A DNA stretch of 11,492 nt, from positions 17,573 through 29,064 of the forward strand of contig FR891194.1 in NCBI GenBank assembly GCA_000433515.1, given 5' to 3'. Below, piece by piece: positions 7,231 through 11,492 of this stretch. The notes under the pieces were generated by a model, which was not told the origin of the DNA, did no database searches, and worked only from the letters and a program-made list of their open reading frames with translations. The stretch is from Candidatus Colimorpha enterica (GTDB taxonomy: Bacteria > Bacillota > Clostridia > Oscillospirales > CAG-272). Within the stretch, counting starts at the first letter, position 1, and the number at the start of each line of letters is the position of its first letter. The position numbers were made by a program, and so were the translations under genes.

Positions 7231-7485
7231 CCTTCCCCTTTGAGGGGAAGGTGTCAGGAAGCTCCGCTTGCGGAACTTCCTGACGGATGAGGTGTAGCGC
7301 GTCAGCGCGTCACGAAACATAAAGTTATATTCTCTCATCAGGGAACGGTTTCGCAAGCGAAACCTACACCTCATCACCGCCTGCGGCGGAGCTGTCTCGC
7401 TGCGGCTCAGGCAGGCGCGGTTCTCGGTCTCCCCCGGAGACCGATTCATTGCCGCGCCCCTGCTTCGCAGCCCTCAAAGGGGAAG
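7231..7485. repeat. Composite inverted-repeat element (MITE-like) between GH2 and secG
   Basis: Outer arms CTTCCCCTTTGAGGG (7232-7246) and CCCTCAAAGGGGAAG (7471-7485) are perfect 15-bp inverted repeats. Inner arms GATGAGGTGTA (7286-7296) and TACACCTCATC (7365-7375) are perfect 11-bp inverted repeats. Nested local hairpins include CCTTCCCCT/AGGGGAAGG (7231-7251), GTCAGGAAG/CTTCCTGAC with an inner TCCGC/GCGGA stem (7253-7284), and GGTTTCGC/GCGAAACC (7347-7364). A tandem duplication of GCGCGTCA lies at 7297-7312. The layout suggests two copies of a palindromic unit facing each other. From memory, units pairing CTTCCCC...GGGGAAGG with GATGAGGTG are dispersed in gut Clostridia genomes. No gene or clear target-site duplication was found. 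The open minus-strand frame across it is incidental. Confidence 0.75.
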
Positions 7486-7538
7486 CCAAGGTTAACCGGA
7501 CGAAAAATTAAATTTTTTTGAAAAATACCGGAATACTC

Positions 7539-7567
7539 TTGCAATTACCGAAAAAGTATGATAAAAT
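7539..7567 (+). promoter_or_regulatory. Promoter of secG
   Basis: TTGCAA (7539-7544) is followed after exactly 17 nt by TAAAAT (7562-7567), preceded by TG plus one base (TGATAAAAT), an extended -10 element. Transcription would start near 7574, giving a leader of about 70 nt. Confidence 0.8.
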
Positions 7568-7641
7568 AGAAAGGCTCTGATATTACACTTACTCTGCCTG
7601 CCGGACAGCCCGCGGAGCAGAATTCAGGAGGATATATTATA

Positions 7642-8034
7642 ATGGATATCGTTATCGGCATAATTCTTATAGTCTCGGCTCTTTTCCTTGTAGTCGCGGT
7701 TCTGCTTCAGTCGGGAAAAGACAAGGGGCTTTCCGGCACAATTTCCGGAAGCGCGTCCGACACATATTACGGCAAGAACAAGGGGAACTCGAGAGATAAG
7801 ATCCTTTCGAAGCTCACGACTGTCATATCTGTGGTTTTTGTTGTCCTCGTTCTTGTTTCGTTTGTCATTCAGGACGACACCGACCTTGGAAATATCAAGG
7901 ATCAGCTTACCGCAACAGAAGCCCCCGTCACCACCGTTGACACAAAGAGCGACGGAACCGGGGAGACAAAGGGAACCGAAGGAACATCTGAGGAAAGCAA
8001 GACCGAAACCTCCGCTCCCGAAACTTCCGCATAA
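7642..8034 (+). CDS. secG: Preprotein translocase subunit SecG with extended C-terminal tail
   Basis: A 130-residue membrane protein, the small non-essential subunit of the SecYEG channel that assists protein export. Two membrane spans are evident, about residues 3-22 (IVIGIILIVSALFLVVAVLL) and 58-76 (LTTVISVVFVVLVLVSFVI), separated by the family's conserved cytoplasmic loop (LLQSGKDKGLSGTISGSASD, about 21-40, then YYGKNKGNSRDK). The translocase part ends near residue 78. The remaining roughly 50 residues are Thr/Glu/Ser/Pro-rich and look disordered; many bacterial SecG proteins are only 70-80 residues long, so this is a lineage-specific extension. AGGAGG (7626-7631) supports the start, with its own promoter upstream. 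It is followed not by the frequently seen rnr-smpB genes but by an untranslated region and a hydratase gene. Confidence 0.93.
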   Translation: MDIVIGIILIVSALFLVVAVLLQSGKDKGLSGTISGSASDTYYGKNKGNSRDKILSKLTTVISVVFVVLVLVSFVIQDDTDLGNIKDQLTATEAPVTTVDTKSDGTGETKGTEGTSEESKTETSAPETSA

Positions 8035-8225
8035 GGAAGCGATGATTAATGAGGTGTGCGGATTCCGTGCAGATTTTTCGTATGCGACAGCGAAAAACAC
8101 CGGCAGTACCTGACGTACGGCGGGGTTTTCGACCGGAATCAGGCGGGAAAAGCTGCGCCGGAGATGCGCTGCCGGATTAATCAGCGATTCCATAAGCGGG
8201 AAGCCGCCCGTAAACCGATTATCGG
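8035..8225 (+). other. Untranslated stretch between secG and its terminator, no supported gene
   Basis: About 190 nt separate the secG stop codon from the terminator hairpin. Small complementary segments are present, for example GTAC/GTAC around 8105-8118, CCGG/CCGG around 8160-8176 and CGGG/CCCG around 8198-8211, suggesting some RNA structure. A 23-codon frame starts at ATG 8042 and a 65-codon GTG-started frame at 8056 runs into the terminator; neither resembles a known protein. I recognise no known RNA family or riboswitch. Confidence 0.5.
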
Positions 8226-8251
8226 AGCGCTCTGTTCTGCGGAGCGCTTTT
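8226..8251 (+). terminator. Probable intrinsic terminator of secG
   Basis: AGCGCTC (8226-8232) pairs with GAGCGCT (8242-8248) around a 9-nt loop, followed by a short T-run (TTTTGATTT). The T-run is weak, so some read-through into the hydratase gene is possible; no convincing separate promoter was found between here and 8329. Confidence 0.65.
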
Positions 8252-8267
8252 GATTTCAATCAGTGCT

Positions 8268-8279
8268 TTAGCGTGCTAA
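8268..8279. repeat. Short palindrome upstream of the hydratase gene
   Basis: TTAGC (8268-8272) and GCTAA (8275-8279) are inverted around GT. It lies about 50 nt before the hydratase start and could be an operator half-site pair, but a 5-bp repeat may also arise by chance. Confidence 0.25.
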
Positions 8280-8328
8280 CGTGAAAAAGCGCGCGACAGC
8301 CGTTTGCTATTTCGCTAAGGAGAAAACC

Positions 8329-10506
8329 ATGATAAAACTGACAGACCACGGAGTTTACCTCATAAACGGAACCACCCCGAAGGACACCTGCAATGTCCCG
8401 GCGGAGGAGGCGAGAAAGGGTACCATTGCTTACTCGATCCTCACCTCCCACAATACGTCGGGAAACGACAGCGGGCTGAAGATCCGCTTTGACGCTCTGG
8501 CGTCGCACGACATAACCTACGTCGGGATAATCCAGACAGCAAGGGCAAGCGGGCTTGAGAGCTTCCCGATACCATATGTCCTTACAAACTGCCACAACAG
8601 CCTCTGCGCCGTCGGCGGAACGATAAACGAGGACGACCACCTTTTCGGGCTCTCCGCGGCGAAGAAGTACGGCGGAATATACGTCCCGGCGCATCAGGCG
8701 GTGATCCACTCCTTCATGCGCGAGAACATGGCTGCCTGCGGAAGGATGATCTTAGGCTCCGACAGCCACACGAGATACGGCGCTCTCGGCACGATGGCGA
8801 TAGGCGAGGGCGGACCGGAGCTTGTGAAGCAGCTTCTCTGCCGCACGTATGACATCCCGATGCCGGAGATCATCGCGGTCAATCTTGTCGGTGCTCCGAA
8901 ACCGGGCGTCGGACCTCACGACGTTGCAATCGCGCTCATCGGAGCGGTGTTTGAGTCGGGATTTGTCAGGAACAAGGTGCTTGAGTTCGTCGGCGAGGGC
9001 GTGAAGAACCTTCCGATAGAGTTCCGCAACGGCATCGACGTCATGACCACCGAGACCACCTGCCTCTCGTCGGTATGGGTCACCGACAGCGAAACGGAAA
9101 AATACTACATGATCCACAACCGCCCGGACGATTACAGGGAGCTTAAGCCCGCCGACGTTGCGTATTACGACGGAATGGTGACTGTTGACCTGTCAAAGGT
9201 CGAGCCGATGATCGCGCTCCCCTTCCACCCCGGAAACGCGGTCACAATAAGCGAGCTGAAAAAAGACCCTCACGGCGTTTTTGCGCGCTTCGGGCTGAAT
9301 TTCGACGATAAGATCGACAAAAACGGCAACATCCACGTCGATCAGGGCGTTATCGCGGGCTGCGCCGGCGGTATTTATGACAATATCGTGGCGGTGAACG
9401 ACATTCTCTCCGGCGGCTCGGTCGGAAACGGCGATTTTTCGCTCTCGGTTTATCCCGCAAGCCAGCCGGTGCTTACCCAGCTTGTAAAGGACGGCACTGC
9501 TGCCGGGCTTCTTGACGCGGGAGCGGTCATCAGGACTGCATTCTGCGGTCCCTGCTTCGGCGCGGGCGACGTTCCGGGAAACGGCTGTCTCAGCATCCGC
9601 CACTCCACAAGAAACTTTCCCAACCGCGAGGGTTCAAAGCCCGGAAGCGGTCAGCAGGCATATGTCGCGCTTATGGACGCGAGGTCGATAGCCGCAACCG
9701 CCGCAAACGGAGGCATCCTCACCGCGGCGACCGAGCTTGACGTCGATTACACCGAGCCGGAATACGTTTACGACGATTCCGCATACAGAAACCGCGTTTA
9801 TTACGGCTTCGGAAAGGCAGATCCGGCGGCAGAGCTCCGCTTCGGTCCGAACATCGCCGACTGGCCGGCAATGGAGCCTCTCGGCGACGACATCATAATG
9901 AAGGTCTGCTCATACATCACCGACCCGGTGACGACGACAGACGAGCTTATCCCGTCGGGAGAGACCTCGTCCTACCGCTCCAATCCGCTGAAGCTGGCGG
10001 AATTTGCGCTGTCAAGAAAAGATCCCGGCTATGTTGCAAGGGCAAAGGAGACAGTCACTGAGACTCTTCCCGAAGCGGTAAGGACTGTTGTTTCGGCTCT
10101 TGCCGGAGAAGACTCCGCTCCGCAGATCGGAAGCGTTATCTACGCAAGAAAGCCCGGCGACGGTTCGGCAAGAGAGCAGGCGGCATCCTGTCAGCGCGTC
10201 CTCGGCGGAAGCGCGAATATTGCCCTCGAATACGCGACAAAGCGCTATCGCAGCAACCTTATCAACTGGGGCATGATCCCCTTTACAACACCGTCCGAGC
10301 CGGATTTCGCGATCGGAGACTACATACTTGTCCGCGGAATAAGAAAAGCCGTAACATCTGCCGCAGAGCAGATCACGGCGGAGGTGATAAAGCCCGACGG
10401 TACACACTCTACCCTCGCCCTTTCCATCCCCGCAATGACCGCGGAGGAGAGGCAGATAATCCTTGACGGCTGTCTTATCAACCATTACCGGAACGAGATG
10501 AAGTAA
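8329..10506 (+). CDS. Aconitase-superfamily hydratase of unknown substrate (YbhJ-like)
   Basis: A 725-residue protein with the aconitase four-domain plan, expected to bind a [4Fe-4S] cluster and to dehydrate or hydrate a hydroxy-acid. Cluster cysteines are visible as Cys345 (GVIAGCAGGIYDN) and Cys406 and Cys409 (AFCGPCFGAGDVPGNGC). Other signatures are LTNCHNSLCAVGG (85-97), ILGSDSHTRYGALGTMAIGEGG (141-162), STRNFPNREGSKPGSGQQAYVA (426-447), and a C-terminal swivel domain with SYRSNPLKLAEFALSR (548-563) and RSNLINWGMIPF (641-652). Overall it resembles the uncharacterised aconitase-like hydratases typified by E. coli YbhJ more than true aconitase or isopropylmalate dehydratase; this is from memory of family motifs. 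The start at 8329 follows AAGGAG (8317-8322) by 6 nt and is preferred over an in-frame GTG at 8281. It may depend partly on read-through from secG. The convergent polyol-phosphate dehydrogenase suggests, but does not show, a sugar-acid context. Confidence 0.85.
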   Translation: MIKLTDHGVYLINGTTPKDTCNVPAEEARKGTIAYSILTSHNTSGNDSGLKIRFDALASHDITYVGIIQTARASGLESFPIPYVLTNCHNSLCAVGGTINEDDHLFGLSAAKKYGGIYVPAHQAVIHSFMRENMAACGRMILGSDSHTRYGALGTMAIGEGGPELVKQLLCRTYDIPMPEIIAVNLVGAPKPGVGPHDVAIALIGAVFESGFVRNKVLEFVGEGVKNLPIEFRNGIDVMTTETTCLSSVWVTDSETEKYYMIHNRPDDYRELKPADVAYYDGMVTVDLSKVEPMIALPFHPGNAVTISELKKDPHGVFARFGLNFDDKIDKNGNIHVDQGVIAGCAGGIYDNIVAVNDILSGGSVGNGDFSLSVYPASQPVLTQLVKDGTAAGLLDAGAVIRTAFCGPCFGAGDVPGNGCLSIRHSTRNFPNREGSKPGSGQQAYVALMDARSIAATAANGGILTAATELDVDYTEPEYVYDDSAYRNRVYYGFGKADPAAELRFGPNIADWPAMEPLGDDIIMKVCSYITDPVTTTDELIPSGETSSYRSNPLKLAEFALSRKDPGYVARAKETVTETLPEAVRTVVSALAGEDSAPQIGSVIYARKPGDGSAREQAASCQRVLGGSANIALEYATKRYRSNLINWGMIPFTTPSEPDFAIGDYILVRGIRKAVTSAAEQITAEVIKPDGTHSTLALSIPAMTAEERQIILDGCLINHYRNEMK

Positions 10507-10525
10507 AGTTCATCCTGCCGGCAAA

Positions 10526-10580
10526 AAAAGATCTCCTGCGTGCCTGAACCGCAAAAACGGTCGGCACACAGGAGATTTTA
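10526..10580. terminator. Bidirectional terminator shared by the convergent hydratase and dehydrogenase genes
   Basis: ATCTCCTGCGTGCC (from 10531) pairs imperfectly with GGCACACAGGAGAT (to 10576), with one C-A mismatch and a small bulge nearer the loop. The stem is flanked by A's on the left (10523-10529) and TTTATTATTTT on the right, so a U-run follows it on either strand. It occupies the whole 74-bp space between the two stop codons. Confidence 0.8.
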
Positions 10581-11492
10581 TTATTTTCCTGCAACAAGTC
10601 TTATGATGACGCTGTCGGGCTTTACGTTTCCGTATTTTTCAAGCGCGGCGGCAGTCCCGTGTTCCTTTGCGAAGGCGGCGACCTCTTCTGACGCTCCGTC
10701 CCCCTCCGGTGCGAATTCAAGCGCGGCGGCGATGCCCTTGCTGATGAAATTCGGGATCAGCCCGTGCTTCAGGCAGAGGTTTGCCGCGCCGACAAGGCGG
10801 TCGTTCTCCGACAACTTGCGCTTTGTGTCCTTTCCGACCCTCTCAACGGTGTCGCCGAGGAGTCTGTTGCCGAAACGGTCGATAAGCTCCGCCGAGAATG
10901 ACATGAGATCCTTAAGCGGCACGCCGTACTCCGCGCTGAGCGCACAGGACGACTCGGAAAGGGCATGGATCGCGTCCGTCCTTATATCCGGGTCGGCAAC
11001 CGCCTCCCAGATGTAGGTGTAGCCCTTCCGGTATCCGAGGTAGGCGACCAGAGCATGGCTCATGTTGTGCATGAACAGCTTCCGTCTGATATAGAAGTCG
11101 AACGGCGCAAACGGCACCATGTTCTTTATCTGCGGGATCTCCCCCCTGAATGCCGCTTTATCGACGGGCAGCTCGCAGTACGGCTCGACGCAGACGGCAA
11201 GAGGATTCTTTTCGGCTATCTCCTTCGGAGTTGCCGGCACCATTCTGCCGATCGACGGCTCGACAAGCGCGATGTGGCTGTCGAAATATGCCTTCTCCGC
11301 ATCGTTAAGATTCTGCTTCACCAGCCCGGCAAAATAGCTGTCGGCGCCTATCATGTTCTCGCAGATTATAACGTTAAGCGGGGCTTCGATCCCCTTCTCC
11401 ATCCTTCTCTTCACCCCGGCGGCAAAGGGAGCGGCAATGAATTTCAGGATATTCACCCCGACGGCGGTTGCCATTACGTCGGCTTCCGCCAT
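10581..11492 (-). CDS. mtlD: Mannitol-1-phosphate 5-dehydrogenase-like polyol dehydrogenase (5' end outside window)
   Basis: The visible 303 residues match the middle and C-terminal parts of MtlD, the NAD-dependent enzyme interconverting mannitol 1-phosphate and fructose 6-phosphate. Seen in order: the end of the Rossmann fold (ATAVGVNILKFIAAPFAAGV), PLNVIICENMIGADSYFAGL, VEPSIGRMVP, the catalytic K-x4-N-x2-H signature of long-chain polyol dehydrogenases in RRKLFMHNMSHALVAYLGY (Lys138, Asn143, His146 of the fragment), then DTVERVGKDTKRKLSENDRL and LIPNFISKGIAAAL. About 80 residues including the GxGxxG nucleotide-binding motif are missing, so the ATG at the window edge is internal rather than the true start. 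A neighbouring family such as D-mannonate or tagaturonate oxidoreductase is less likely because of the match to MtlD in the C-terminal half. It is convergent with the hydratase gene and shares its terminator. Confidence 0.85.
   Translation of the reverse strand: MAEADVMATAVGVNILKFIAAPFAAGVKRRMEKGIEAPLNVIICENMIGADSYFAGLVKQNLNDAEKAYFDSHIALVEPSIGRMVPATPKEIAEKNPLAVCVEPYCELPVDKAAFRGEIPQIKNMVPFAPFDFYIRRKLFMHNMSHALVAYLGYRKGYTYIWEAVADPDIRTDAIHALSESSCALSAEYGVPLKDLMSFSAELIDRFGNRLLGDTVERVGKDTKRKLSENDRLVGAANLCLKHGLIPNFISKGIAAALEFAPEGDGASEEVAAFAKEHGTAAALEKYGNVKPDSVIIRLVAGK

Noticed and set aside
7297..7312. Tandem GCGCGTCA repeat as the start of a CRISPR array or satellite
   Set aside because: Only two 8-bp units without spacers, located inside the inverted-repeat element.
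7150..7449. In-frame N-terminal extension of the GH2 protein by 100 codons
   Set aside because: The extension reads through the hairpins of the intergenic repeat, has a repeat-derived Arg-rich composition, and GH2-like sequence starts only at the ATG at 7149.
8056..8253. 65-codon GTG-started frame after secG
   Set aside because: Its 3' end lies inside the terminator hairpin and its sequence resembles no known family; kept only as a remark on the 3' region.
7624..8259. 211-codon minus-strand frame opposite secG
   Set aside because: It is antisense to a clearly recognised SecG and shows no protein-family features.
8281..8328. GTG start for the hydratase, 16 codons upstream
   Set aside because: No ribosome binding site precedes it; AAGGAG is ideally placed for the ATG at 8329.

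Overview
The window looks like a chromosomal segment of a moderately GC-rich Clostridia-type Firmicute, probably a gut or rumen polysaccharide degrader. This rests on strong AGGAGG-type ribosome binding sites, -35/-10 boxes of the Firmicutes type, a clostridial-style SecG, several glycoside-degrading enzymes without signal peptides, and two intergenic repeats of a kind I associate with gut Clostridia. No database search was possible, so the taxonomic assignment is an inference.

Layout. On the minus strand, reading right to left from 7149: a GH2 glycosidase (beta-galactosidase-like), a bidirectional terminator, a near-consensus promoter, then a two-gene unit of an alpha/beta-hydrolase esterase and a GH78 alpha-L-rhamnosidase. 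After a 177-bp gap holding a hairpin repeat come an ECF sigma factor and the first 38 codons of an ATGA-coupled gene, probably its anti-sigma or membrane partner. On the plus strand, starting at 7642: secG with its own extended -10 promoter, a 190-nt structured 3' region and terminator, then a 725-aa aconitase-superfamily hydratase. A shared terminator separates that gene from a convergent minus-strand mannitol-1-phosphate 5-dehydrogenase-like gene whose N-terminal part lies beyond the right edge.

How the genes may work together. The GH2, esterase and GH78 together would trim a rhamnose- and galactose-containing, acylated plant glycan or glycoside. All three lack secretion signals, so they probably act in the cytoplasm on imported oligosaccharides; no transporter or sugar regulator is visible here. 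The sigma/anti-sigma pair may be unrelated to them. secG is housekeeping. The hydratase has the aconitase iron-sulfur cysteines but an unknown substrate, and the adjacent polyol-phosphate dehydrogenase is convergent, so the two are not co-transcribed.

Intergenic DNA is the most unusual part: a roughly 255-bp composite inverted-repeat element between GH2 and secG, an 18-bp perfect palindrome just upstream of the esterase promoter, and a short double-hairpin repeat upstream of the sigma gene. I found no CRISPR array, tRNA, rRNA, transposase or phage gene, and nothing that amounts to a clearly new defence or mobile system.
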